Shown here: piece by piece, positions 1 to 12,211 of the stretch
How positions within the stretch are numbered: position 1 is the stretch's first letter
Layout: each line of letters opens with the position of its first letter
NCBI GenBank assembly: GCA_013396525.1
Contig: VWYX01000743.1
Location: 318,047-382,046 of the forward strand
DNA length: 64,000 bases
Source of the DNA: Chaetorhynchus papuensis
Lineage: Eukaryota; Chordata; Aves; Passeriformes; Rhipiduridae
Reading direction: 5' to 3'
The notes under the pieces: model-generated
Database searches by the model: none
Seen by the model: the letters and a program-made list of their open reading frames with translations, nothing else
Told to the model about the DNA's origin: nothing
Translations under genes and position numbers: made by a program

Positions 1-874
1 AAAAATATATATATTGATATATGATAACTAAAACTGTTCCAAAATGGCATTAAAGCTTTCTGTACATAAAGAAGAATATGCATGAGAAAAATATGGATTT
101 GAAGGGTAGAGATGAGAATACTGTAACTGATTAGTGAGCAATTAAGAAGCTAATGGAAAAACAAAACTGTTAAATAAAGAATTAATGTAAATGTTTTCAA
201 CTTATTACAGGGGAAAACAAGTATCATTTCAATTTACTAGAGGAGAAGAGAGAGAATATATTAGTAAGATCAATTTTCTGACACACCACTTTCTGGCCTC
301 TTTTCTGACTTTTGGATAGCAGCATCATATAAATGTTAAAGATATACATGGCCAAAATTTCAAATACTGGCACCTCAGCTGTCTCTGCATTATTTTTTCT
401 TATTGACTTGTTATGTCTATCCTCAAAGATGCCATTCTCTGTGAGTAGAATGGCTGATCCCAAATGACTGGAATTGGAAATAATAATAACCTACTTGTAA
501 TTCTTATAAATCATTACAAATCCTGAACATCATTTGACAAACTCGTTTATTCCCTCAAATTCAGAAGTGTATGCAATGCTGCTCTGGAGCTTGTACACAC
601 TGTCACAAATCAGGATGCAAATAACAGACCTTGCAGTAAAGCAGTTCACTGCCAAAGTTGAGAAGCATGAGAAAAATAAGAAATAAGGAACTGATATAAG
701 CATTGTGATCTGAATATTAGTTTTGCCATCCTGAACTATGCATTCTGTATGCATCTGCAGCTTCACAAAGCACAACTGTTAGCTCAGCTCAACCCTTTAG
801 ATAAATGCTAGTGGAACAGTATAAACCAGCTGAACTTTATTATCAGGAGAATAAAGGGTCTCGGAACAAGATTA

Positions 875-911
875 GCTGCTGCTGCTGCTGCTGTTAAGTA
901 AAAAAAAAAAA
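875..911. repeat. (GCT)6 microsatellite followed by a poly-A run
   Basis: Six exact GCT units at 875-892 are followed after a few bases by 12 A residues at 900-911. This is an ordinary simple repeat. No open frame of note crosses it, so there is no reason to read it as a coding repeat. Confidence 0.85.
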
Positions 912-2948
912 CCCCAACAGCCCCATCCCTTCTGCAAGCCCAAACCCCAAAACATACACACACAGATGTATCAGTCTGTGAGAAGAATATTTTCTGAAAA
1001 GAATGATATATTACCTGCCAGCTGAAAGAACCATTAAAAACTGATATTTCTGGAATCAGAAGGCACTACCAGGGGAAAGATTAGAAAGAAATGACTAGAG
1101 AAAGGATAATTTAAAGCTCTTAGAGGCTAACCAGTCCCAGGGTTCTATATCATGTTATCATTCCTTTGTAAAGTGTATCGTGCAATTGTCATATTTGATC
1201 TTTATTATAATCATGAAGAAATTGTTCTTAGCTTTCACCTCTGTCATGCCACATCATCATGAATGTGTAACAGGAAAATGTTGTGTAAGGAGATCTGATC
1301 TCAAAGATCCTTTTAACACTGTCAAAAGAAAGATGGAAGGCATAAAGTGGCCTGCACCTCTGCTTTTCTGTGGCTTTGAAGAAAATCAGAAACAGTAGTC
1401 TTTTCTGCCCTCCCTAGTCTTTGTCAAAGAGCCAAGCCAAGTGACAGCTTCAGAAAGTCAGTCTAATTCAAAAAGGCTAGACTCTGACATTCATGATTAA
1501 CAAAGCATCCATTTGGAGGAGACTTGACAGTTAATGACTGGAGTGATCCTTTCAGAGAAACAAACAGTTCATTTACAAATTACACTTCATTAGTTTGGAG
1601 AAGATTAATCTAATTGCAGATGGCAAATTGCAACTAAAGCTGCATAATTTTAGTGGAAATACCAGTAAAACTTAATTTTCACTAAAACTACAAGTTTAGA
1701 GATGAACAGCTCCCACTACGCCTCAAACTGCAAGAAGGTAACAAATTATTGTAGCCTAGACTCTTAAGGCAAGTTTAATGGGACTGGGAGGCAGAGCAAA
1801 GATGTTTCAGGAGCACATGTACTTATCTGTACTGTTTAAATTTTTAAATATTCTCATCATGTTTGTAGGCCTATTAGGGATGCAGAGATGCTTCTGCATA
1901 GGGGTGGTCAGGGATTCTTTTCTAACCCAAAAGTTTATAGTAAAAACCAAATGCACTCCTCAAATGAGAAGATATTGAGGGGAACATGGAATTCCAAATA
2001 AAAGTTTTAAGAAGTGATTGTTCAAGTACAGGACTCATTTAGCATGCAAGAAGTCCAACAGATATGGAGAAAGTTGTTATCACGGTTCAAGAGTCTTGCC
2101 TCATTTCTAGCAGTTAATTATTAATACAGAGGTTGACAACTTCCATAAGGGACTAAAGGCTTTCTTACAAAACAATGGTACTTAACTGGTTTATGAAAGT
2201 ATCATAAGGAGGGATTTGGAATGGGGCATTTTTGTCAAAGAATAAGTGGAATCATGAAGGAAGGCTCTCCTAGATTAGTGCCTTTACATTTTTTTAATAA
2301 GAAGCTTGGAAGACTGGTTTCACTCCAATTTGAAGAAGGAAATTCCTCCTGCGTCTTGCTGTGATATTCTTCAATACAGAAATGTGAATCAAAAACTTTT
2401 TCTATATCTCTGTAACTGTCTTTTAGCTTCAAAATTACAATGGCTTAATCTTCTCTTACAGATTTCCATAGCCGATGATCCTTTCTATATTTCCTGCACA
2501 AGACCAATGACAACTAAGCCATTGTATTGACCCTGACAAGTCAATTCACTTTAGGAAAAGAAAAAGCATACAGAAACTGGAGTCTGAGATTTCTGATATC
2601 AGAATACACCTAATAACTGATAACATGATAAATTATTAATAATCCATCTGCATCTCTGAAGACATAACAATGTAAAATAGTAGTGATATATCAGCAACAC
2701 AAGAATTCTTTTCTTTATCTATTTTCTTCAGGTATTTTGTAAATGTTTTGATAGATTTTTTTAAAATCCAATTATTTGAAACTTATCTTCTGATGAGTTA
2801 AAAAATATTCCATGTCAAGCAGGCAAAACCAAAAGAATAGGCAAAGCACAGTTAAGTGCAGAGAGGCTAACTGTAATCATTGCGTGACATTATGTTCATT
2901 CATGCTGACATTCCTGTTGGTCAAGTGGCAACTTTGAAGTTCCTGAAG

Positions 2949-2991
2949 TGAACTAACAGGATGTGCATGCTTTATGCACACATCCCGTTCA
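2949..2991. repeat. Imperfect inverted repeat
   Basis: GTGAAC-CAGGATGTG-CAT on the left pairs with ATG-CACATCCCGTTCAT on the right, with small bulges (TAA on the left, CA on the right) and a loop of a few bases. It may be a decayed hairpin or chance; no function is suggested by the context. Confidence 0.5.
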
Positions 2992-3054
2992 TTTTTAACA
3001 ACATTGACACAAAAAAAGGAAAGCGAAAAACAGACATATTCTTAACATTTAGGC

Positions 3055-3190
3055 AAAACTGAATAAAACCCAAAAATAAACAAAAAACTCCTCAACAAAC
3101 CAATCAACCAAACCAAAAAAACCAAACCAACCCAAAACAAACCAAAACCAAAACCATAAAAAACAAACCAAAAAACCAAAGCCTAAAAGA
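3055..3190. repeat. A/C-rich low-complexity tract (AAACC-like)
   Basis: About 135 bases made almost only of A and C, with irregular AACC, AAACC and AAAACC steps and nearly no G or T. It is not a regular tandem array. It may be a degenerate microsatellite or an expanded A-rich retroelement tail. The complementary T/G type occurs near 12157-12211 and 39143-39178, and a short A/C tract near 41785-41815. Confidence 0.8.
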
Positions 3191-5159
3191 AACCCGCAGC
3201 AAGCCTCACCAGGGAGAACTGATTCATTATGTCAGGTCCTCAGGGGTTTCTAAAACAGATTTGGCAGGGCAGTGACTTTCTGACATGACTCAGGTTGTCG
3301 AGCCAGTGATCAAGTGATTTGTGTTGTGACAGTTTTCTACAGGTCAATTCTAGGAGATGAGATTATTTCTCTTCAGCAGGAAAAAGCAAGACAATGGCAA
3401 GGTCAGAGAATGGAGCAGACATGAAGACATAAGGAAAACTAGTGATGAAGTGATGGCTTTTGTAGCCATGTTTCCAGCCAAAGAGTTCTAAATTATGGTC
3501 CAAATACACTTCCCTTGCATAGGATCCACAGTGCCTTTTCAAGGAGATCCATTAATTCAAAAATGAAAGCAAAGATACTATATTTTAAGGGGATAAATTT
3601 TAACAACAATCCTTATACATCTTTAGTGTATGCTAATGAGATTAAAGAGATAGTAAAAATATGAACACAAACTAAATTTTAAAAAGAGAAAATTATACTA
3701 AGTTATGACAACAGGTGAGGAAGACATCGATCCAGATGTCGTACAATCTACAATAATGGTAACGCACAGAAAATTTAGTTTGGAGACCCTAGTACTTTCC
3801 ACTTAAGAGCTTTGAATACTGGTCAGCCTAAATTTACAACTTATCATAGAAACTGTAGAACTTTATCCATTCCAGGTCAATTAGAAGAGTGTATGTTAAC
3901 TGGCTTGTCTAAAACGTTACCATGCAGCTGGAGAAGAACCTCTCTTTGAAATTCTAAAAGCATTGAAATAAAGTAGCTTCGAAGACATCTGAATTCTGCC
4001 TACCTATTAAGTCATGTCAGGATCTAAAATACATCTATAGTACTATTCAGCTGCTTAAAAGGCTATTGAATATTACAGATAATATATTGAATTCCATATT
4101 CCTTCTTGTTCACTCTCACACCCTGTTCACCTTGTATAATAAGTGTGTGTTGAGCATGTGGGCTAGTCTGGGAATGGCACATATGCAATGCAGAACAATT
4201 CTGTCCTGTAGATTTCACCACATTTGATTTACTTATTTAAACAATATTTCTAATCTTTTCTAATCCACATGAATAGATGGTGCAAATCTCAAAAATAGAG
4301 TCAATTCTATGATTACTACACTTGGAGAGTTTTGTTTAACCATGGAAAACTAAATCCATGTAGAACCCTTCAAAGTGGCAAAATTTCAAATGTAAAAGTG
4401 TGGACACATTTACTTTGGTGCACCCACTTCATCTACTATTGCAAAAGATTATCAGTCAGCAGCTGATGTGGACACATACCCTTCACTAAGTAATGTTTTT
4501 CTGCTTTACATGGGAGGGAATGTTCATTTCTTAATAGTAGGAAGTGATCACAGTCCCGTTACTCCTAGAGCCCAAGGTGATATATCACTCAGTTTTTATA
4601 TTACAGTAGATTCAAGGACTGCATTTGCTTTCAAGTATCACATTTCATAGTTGAAATACAGTAGAATTGATGTTTTCCCAGCAGAATAGTTCTTAATACG
4701 TTGCAGAGGCTTGACTTTCAGAGGTTTTGTGGATGTTACTGAAAATATTGTGATGAAAGAAGCATCCCATGATACTGGAAGAATCATTCACAAGAGACAA
4801 AAATTGAGTCTAAATGGAGGGTAAGGAATTTAAAGCACAAAGCTTGCAACCCCTACACTTACTAAGACTTTTCTATACTACAATAAAAATAAAAGTTATT
4901 TTGCATTTGCACAGGACTTCTCTGTCTAAGGCATTTAGATTTTAACTAAAGTGAAAGTCCATGGAAAGCAGGGGAAATCCGCTGCTAGGACTAATATCTT
5001 AGTAATATTTCTATAAGTAGTATTTCTATTGCTTTGTTTTGCTGAAGGCAGGTCTTCAAATTGTATGTGATTTACAGAGGCTGATCTTTGGGTAACAATG
5101 AATAAGCCAGACAAAACAGTGATGAGATAGCATGGAGAGGATCAAAGCAATTACATAAT

Positions 5160-5610
5160 ACATCCAGCCAGCAGGGACCTCAGGAGTGCTAGCCCCTGCT
5201 CAGAACAGGCTCAGCCATGGGGTCTGACTGGGTTGCTCAGGGCTTTATTTCAAGGAGTTCGGAAATCCTCCAAGGAGACAGGCAACACCACCTCCCTGAG
5301 CCCTGCACTGATCCCTAGTTTTCCTTGTGAGTAAAATCTTGTCTTAAACCATAAAACTTCTCCCGTTTTGGCCAATGTCTCTCATTTTCCCAGCAGAAAT
5401 CACTGTGAAGAGTCCATCCCCACCCCTGTGATCCACTTCACTCTCTACTGGCGTGCAGTCAGGTGCTGTGAAGCCGTATCTGCTCCCACTGAACCAGTCC
5501 CACAACCACCCTTTGCAGGGTGGGTGTTCCAACCCTGCTGTCTCTGTGAGAACATCCAATGTGTTGATGTTTCTCCTGCTCTCTAGCCTAAGCTGGACAA
5601 TGTTTCACCC
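5160..5610 (-). mobile_element. Degenerate CR1 LINE 3' region
   Basis: Read on the plus strand, the segment follows the antisense order of a CR1 3' end. First comes a GGGACCTCAGGAG-like start, then CCCCTGCTCAGA, then GGTTGCTCAGGGC, then CCTCCAAGGAGACAGGCAACACCACCT-type sequence, then TGTCTCTCATT and CACTGTGAAGAGTCCATCCC. CR1 is the main avian LINE. The copy is 5' truncated and heavily mutated. No 3' octamer tail is recognisable. Both ends, especially the right one, are approximate. Confidence 0.7.
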
Positions 5611-8600
5611 TTAGCCAAGCCATGCTGAAAGTTCCCCATCACATCCTTCTCTCTCACATGCCCACAGAAGTGCACCAAGAGGTCTTGGTCTGTGAGTATT
5701 CTTGCAGCTGTAGTGAGGCTGTGTTGTCCATTTAGTCTTTGGCAGTCCTGCCATCTCTCAGAGGGCTAATACGTTTAAATAACACAACTAAAATGTTAGG
5801 AAAAAATAGGTAAGTTTCTTCATTAGAACTGACAAAGCAGCAGCAAGTTTCAAGTTAAGAACAGGTGAAAAGCAGTGGGCCTAAGTTGAACATAATTAAG
5901 TTCCTTAGTTGAACAAATAGAGGAAAAAAGGTAATTAGCACCACTCCACTAGCAATGCGCTTGACACTGGATAATTAGCCTTTTGGAAAAGTACCACAGA
6001 GCACTGCAGAGCTACAACTGTGCAGGTTTTCAGACTGACTTAGAAAGACCTGCATAATGGAGTCATTGGTGCAATGACTTCCCAGAGAACATAAGAGGAA
6101 TGTGGTAACTGACTTTGTTGGAAGTGGAAAGATGTGTTTGTTCTTAAAAGACGCCTTTGACACTGTACAACAGGAACAAAAGCCCAAAATACTGCTTCAA
6201 AATGTATTTGTAATCTAAATGTATAATCTGTTTTATAACAGTGGTATGAAGAACTTTCCCATTTTGAGGGGAAGATGGAACAGGACTGTGCTTCAGCCAC
6301 ATTTTTAGTATTTATGTGACTTTTAGTATTAGCAGTATTGTCAAATTCTTCTCAGACCAACTTTCAATAGAAAAAGACCCTTAAATAAAATTTGAAGAGA
6401 GGCCAAGCAACAGACGGGAGAAATGCCAATCTGTAAATACTGTGTTTCTATTTCTCAGTTATTTGGAGCATTGTCTGGGATTAGGGACTATTTATTAGGG
6501 TAAGGCTTGAAGCAGAATATATATTGCTTTACTGTTATGAAAGAATGTTGCATTGCTAAGTTTATTTTGCCCTTGAGTGCCATAATGACTTTTTACCTGT
6601 ATTAAACCCTTGGTTTTTTGTAACGAAATGCATGCTCTTGTGCCTTAATGAGCCCTCAAATGTAATTTATAATCAAACATTATGAATCTGCAATTGCTAC
6701 ATTCCCTGTTCACACATACCAGTTTCCAATATACATCACAACTTTATTTCTGGTGGATCTGTCACTCCAGCCTAATGGAGATTTTGTAGAATTGAAGTAC
6801 TTTTAATTGTCAGTCTCATCTTCCTTAGAACCTGATGGAAGTGTGGGTATTTGTTTCTAAAGTTCCTTATAATAAAACAAAAAGGACCAAAACTTCTAGC
6901 TAGGTAAGGTTGAATGTTTCCTAGTAGATAAAGGAGCAAAGGAAAGAAATAGCGATTGCATGATGATTCCAATTGTCCTCTCCAATAATTGCTAGCACTG
7001 CTATGTTTTGGTTTAACCCATATAGGTTTCCTCTGTTTGGCACTGACACCAAGGGAGAACTTCTCATTGATTTCGACAGTAGCACGGCTAGTATCAGCTC
7101 TGAGGGACATGTTTGTAACTACAGTTCCTTGTTTTTACACGGCAAAAAACAGCCCAAAAACTGGAACTTAAAGTGGCAAAGCTGATTAATTAGACAGACA
7201 TTGGCACAAAGTTTGAGCAGCTAAGAATAAACTAGTATCTCTTTACTGTATCTAGTCATCCAGTCTTATACTACATACTTTGTCTATTTCAAGAAAACTT
7301 GGTTTACGATCACTTAATAAAAATGCTTCAGATCTTTAAAGCTTTTCTGATGTTGATGGATCTCCCTATAGGTTTTCTGTATAGCAGACATTCCCTTGAA
7401 AATGTTTTATCTCAAGTTATGTTACAGTATGTCATATTTTAGAAATATTTCATCTGCCTACACTGACAGAAATCAAAATCTCCCGAAACCTATGGTGATT
7501 GTATTTGTGAATTAGTGAATCACTGTAGCTAGAAATATTTTCTGTCACTTCATTATAAATAAGGAAAATCCAGTTAGCTAAACTGTATCACTGTGAATAA
7601 ATCAGGATAGTAGAGATGATTGATCAGAGTCTCATCTTTTATGTATGTGAAAAGGATACAGGACTGTGCAATAAGTCAACTTATTTTACACTTTAGTGAA
7701 TAATTATCTTCTTGTCTCTTTTTTCTTTCTGTGTACATAGCAATATATAGTTAATATATATCAAATCACTATTTTCAAATAGAATCTGTGAATCTAAATG
7801 CTTCAAACAGCCACAGGGGCATATTTATTCCAAAGAGTGAATCCAAAATGACACAGCTAATGAGCGTGTCCTTGAAGGACTTAGGCTGCATTTATGCATA
7901 TGTAATTTGGCTGAGATGGATTCATTAAGGAAAGGCAGAGATGTCCATATTACCTGAAGCCTATTTGAAGAGAACATCTGTTTTGCTAAATGGAGAGCAT
8001 TTTTGAAATGAGAATGAGCAAGAGACCTCATCTTTGCACATGGAAAGGAAAGAAGGAAGAAGGCCTTAATAAAGAACAGTTAAGTACCAGCATCTGCTAA
8101 TGCGATCTGGTGCAAGAAAATACCCATGCAGAAAACTGCATGTTTTCTGGGCTGCCTGGACCAACCCATATATTTCGAAGCATGAATATTCACCATGCTG
8201 TTAGAATCTGTAGAAATAAAAACTAAGAGATTTTTCCCTATGCTATGTTCATCTCCAGTACCTTCTAATATTTCTCAGGCAATCCATACCTGCTCATCCG
8301 TTCACTTGCACAATCATTACAGCCTTCTGAGAGAGGCATTCAGAGAGAGGCAAAGACAAAGCTTTCAGGCAGACGTTCTGCATCTGTATGTAGTGCAGCT
8401 GCAATGGATCCAAGAAAGATTCACCTGGCACGCACTTTGGAGTGAGAAGCATTGGCATGCAATATAGCTATGACTGACTTCACTTATCTTCCCTCCTAAG
8501 TCAAAGCACCACACAGTTGCAAGGCACCCATGTAAGTCAAGCATATTCTCCATATGTAATGTCTGGATACACAACAATATATTTTGTAAAATCACATACT

Positions 8601-9657
8601 GCAGAATAAACCATTAACAAGGTGCAACCAAAGGAATATAAATAAATAACCATATGTATAAATAAAGGATGCATGACCAACAAACTTGTGTCTGGACCAA
8701 CACAAAGCCATGCTTACTTAAGCTAGTGGTTTGTCAAGATTATGCAGGGATTCTGCTTTTCAGTGTGGCTTAGCAAGGTCTGCAGATACCAGAGTGTATG
8801 TGCAGCGAGTTCTGATCTCCAGAAAAGACCAAGTTGTGGAGACCTTCTCCTTTATTCTTCATATAAAGTTCAATACTCTTGCATTTTAAGCTTGGCTTTT
8901 TTATATTAATCCTTCTAAGACTAGAAACTAGAATGAGCTTCTTACCCACTCTCCACCACTGAAACACAAGCTTCCATCATGAAGCAGAGAACAGATTATG
9001 GCAAAACTGGTTATACTCTTATGTTGCATTTGTGTTATTTTACCATATTTTTACCACATTTCAAAAAGTGAAAATTCTGTATTGTTTACTTCTGAATTGC
9101 TCTTAAGCACCAAGTCTGATTTACATTATGCAGTGTAAAATATTAATGTTTTCCTGTAGAAAAATAAGAAAGAGTTAAAGTTTCTCAGTTTTGCCTTAGA
9201 GTTTCCTTCGCATTCAGACAGCAAATCACCAAGGGAGGGCTAACCTTGTGAAACCCTCATGTTATACTGTGTCCATTACAATTCATTTTGTGAAGCTAAG
9301 GAAGGTGTAAGATAGCCCACTGCTTTCCTTCTCTGTTCTATTGAGACAGTGGATGAGTCTTTCATGTTTTCATGGCTATTATTGCTAACATAATGATATT
9401 TCCATATATACCAGAGCTCAGATTTTTAATTAAAAATAAGTCCTGAGCAGCAGGACAAGCACTCTATGAATGCAAAAAATTATTTCTTGATTATAAGGTT
9501 TTAATCATGTGTCTACCTGGAGCATGACAGGAAATGCATAAATACTTTCTATCTCTTCCTCATTAAAATTAAAAACACTACACAAATGAAGCATTAGTCC
9601 TGTGTATAAGAGTGCAAAGGATGAAAATTTCAGAGGCACTGCATGTTGGTCATGAGC

Positions 9658-9694
9658 AGCTTGAGACTATAACCTGCTGTTATAGTCTCAAGCT
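9658..9694. repeat. Perfect 16-bp inverted repeat with a 5-base loop
   Basis: AGCTTGAGACTATAAC at 9658-9673 is followed by the loop CTGCT and then the exact reverse complement at 9679-9694. Further out, TGTTG (9644-9648) can pair with CAACA (9701-9705) across an internal loop of 9 and 6 bases. The stem is unusually exact for unconstrained DNA. It could come from a local template-switch mutation, or be a short transcribed hairpin. The perfect part is shorter than a usual pre-miRNA stem. Confidence 0.9.
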
Positions 9695-11449
9695 TTCCCA
9701 CAACAGCATCCCCCATCCATTATGCACTTAGACTAAGAGGTAAAAGTAGAATATAGACAAGGACCAAAGGCAGTGATGTTTATTTTTCAGGCAGAATAAA
9801 ATAAATAACTGAACTGTTTGATCAATATATTAGAAATAAGATAAAAATCTCCAAACCTCCAAATGGAAGAACTTTAGATTATGAATTCCACACAAAATGA
9901 AGACAAATCAATACATGGATTTTCCTGTACTACTTAATGATTCATCACTCCCTTAATATAAATATGCTGTCCTAAAAATACATTATATATATAAGTAAGA
10001 TGAAATGGAAAGTGAAATTTGTATTTAATAGCTACAGACCATGGTAGTGTTTCTGGCAAATAAAATGAAAGAGTAATTGGGGAACCCAAGTAAACGTGCA
10101 CTTCTTAATAACTTCTACTAACTTCTCATCTGCTTCCAACAACATGAATGTATATCATGAACATGCAACAGTATTTTGATGATGGCAAGTCCACTGCATT
10201 ACTCACTGCTAAATACAATTAGAGAATAAAAACAGAAATAATTCTGAACATTACCTAGCTGAATTTTAAATAAATAAAAAATACATTACATACAGAAATA
10301 GAGTGGTGGTAAATGGAGATAGGCTGTAGCTATTTACCCCAACTTCTTAGTGGTTTGCTTCCCATTTTGTTCCAACCCCCAGATCTTTATTTCTTAAAAT
10401 TCAGATATGGAAAACAATAAAGTAAAGTTTTTCTTCCTCTTAACTTTAGGTTGGGAACAAAATTGAGGCTCCTAATTTCAACTTTCAGCCATAATACTGT
10501 TTTTCTCTTTTCTAGAACATGTCGTCCTACTTGAAAATACTTAATTCCTTTGTTTTCCCTTGGAAAAACTGAGAGACAACTTACCCATTTTGTTAAGGTA
10601 GAGGAAAAGTCCCCTTCAACTAGATGACTGTACTGAACTGATTGAAATTGGATTCCTCTTCTAATTTGCTACTTTTTAAACTGTGCATCTTCCTTTTATA
10701 TGTTGAGAATATTGATCAGTGAATTGATCAATTATTGACTGAATAGTGAATCTCAAACCTACAGGACTTTTATTTCTTTCATATTACAGTCAAGAGGTAT
10801 ACTTTCTCCTGTTAGATGCACTACTGCAAGGATGGAAAGCCAAGGAAAATCATCAATAAATGAAAACTTTTGTTTCATGGATTGAAAGGCACAGCAGACT
10901 TCTGTTAAAAACACTGTGAAAGGCATAACTGTACATAGAGAAAATGTTTCCATTAGGCACCTGGGGCTGGCTGCCTCAGGCCTTGGCTAAGCAGTCAAAT
11001 ATCATCCCTCATTTGGGAAGCTCTCCCTGTATTCTCAGCTGTGATTCTGATCACTGTGCAGTCACCCTCTTGAAAGGCTGTTTTTGCCTGTTATCTGTTC
11101 CGTATTCTTCTGAAGTTCACTCACTTTGTGGTTGGCATCTCACGCCTCCAACATCACTTCTACATCAATAAGCTCTTAGCACTAGACTAGCCAATGCCAC
11201 GGTCTTACCCCTCTGCAAAAGAGAAAGTGTTCCCCCCGCTGCTTTTACATTCCTTTTCTCTCTCCAGACTGCGCCACCGATTCTCAAAGGAGTCTTAAAT
11301 CTAATGACTTCAAAATGCTAAGAGAGGAGAAAGGAAAGTCTCCATAAAGCAAAGTTCTTCTGAAGTACTGGTGGGTAAAGTACTTGATCTTTGTTTCAAA
11401 CCTGGCATACATAACCATACAGAACTTATCCTACTAGGGCTGGAATAGT

Positions 11450-11467
11450 AAAAAAAAAAAAAAAAAA
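11450..11467. repeat. Poly-A run (18 A)
   Basis: An uninterrupted run of 18 A residues followed by GAAAATTAAACCCC. The DNA upstream shows no recognisable retrocopy, so I do not call it a processed pseudogene tail. Confidence 0.85.
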
Positions 11468-12156
11468 GAAAATTAAACCCCAGAACTGGTTAATGTTATG
11501 TTAGCAGCATTACTGAAAATGAGTGAACCCACAGGAAGTCTAACAAACAAGTTGAATTGCAAAAAGCAAGCAAGCAGAGTTCTACTTAGAATTACAGGAA
11601 AATGATCAAAGCTTTTTAGAAGGACTTTAATATAGCATACATTACATGCAGGACCAGATTTTTATCATTTCAATTCCAAATAATAAATGATTCATAGGTT
11701 TACCAAAGTGTTTTCAGTGAATTCAGTTTCAAAATGAACAATGTTAGATTAAGACCCGAGGTTAGAAATGAATTGTACATACTCAGCTGCACAAGTATTT
11801 CAGGGATGTACAGGACTGATAGGAAAAAATGCAAGTTTCTGACCAGCAGCTAACAATTTTGTTTAGAAATAGTGATTTGAGTAAAAATGCTTCCTAAATG
11901 GATTCAATTCTTAATATCAAGACAGACAAAGTTTTCACTTGTATCCCTTTCACTTGCAAAAGGTGACACAGGCTATACAGTCTGTACAATCAGGGGTTAA
12001 GCCTGCAATATTTGCCTTCTCAAACCTGCTGTGACAGGGTAGCATGTTCCTCAGCCATCAGAGACAGCAATGCAGATCATGCATCACAGCTGTGCCCTTC
12101 AGCTTTGCAGTATTCAGCCTTATTCAGACCAGATTTTTAGTGCATTTGACCATGGC

Positions 12157-12211
12157 ATTTTTGGTCTGGTGTGGTTTGGTTTGGGTCTTTTGTGAGTTTT
12201 GTTTTTCCTAA
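12157..12211. repeat. T/G-rich low-complexity tract
   Basis: A short run dominated by T and G, with repeated GGTTTGGTTTGGG-like steps. It is the complementary type of the A/C-rich tract at 3055-3190. Confidence 0.6.

Larger units (their letters stand above)
1..5159. other. AT-rich non-coding DNA, no gene seen
   Basis: No frame here resembles a known protein; the longest open frames are under 90 codons. I recognise no interspersed repeat apart from the short simple repeats listed separately. The stretch could be intergenic or intronic. Confidence 0.6.

Noticed and set aside
9644..9705. pre-miRNA call for the hairpin
   Set aside because: The perfect stem is only 16 bp and the outer pairing needs a large internal loop, so a miRNA gene cannot be claimed from sequence alone.
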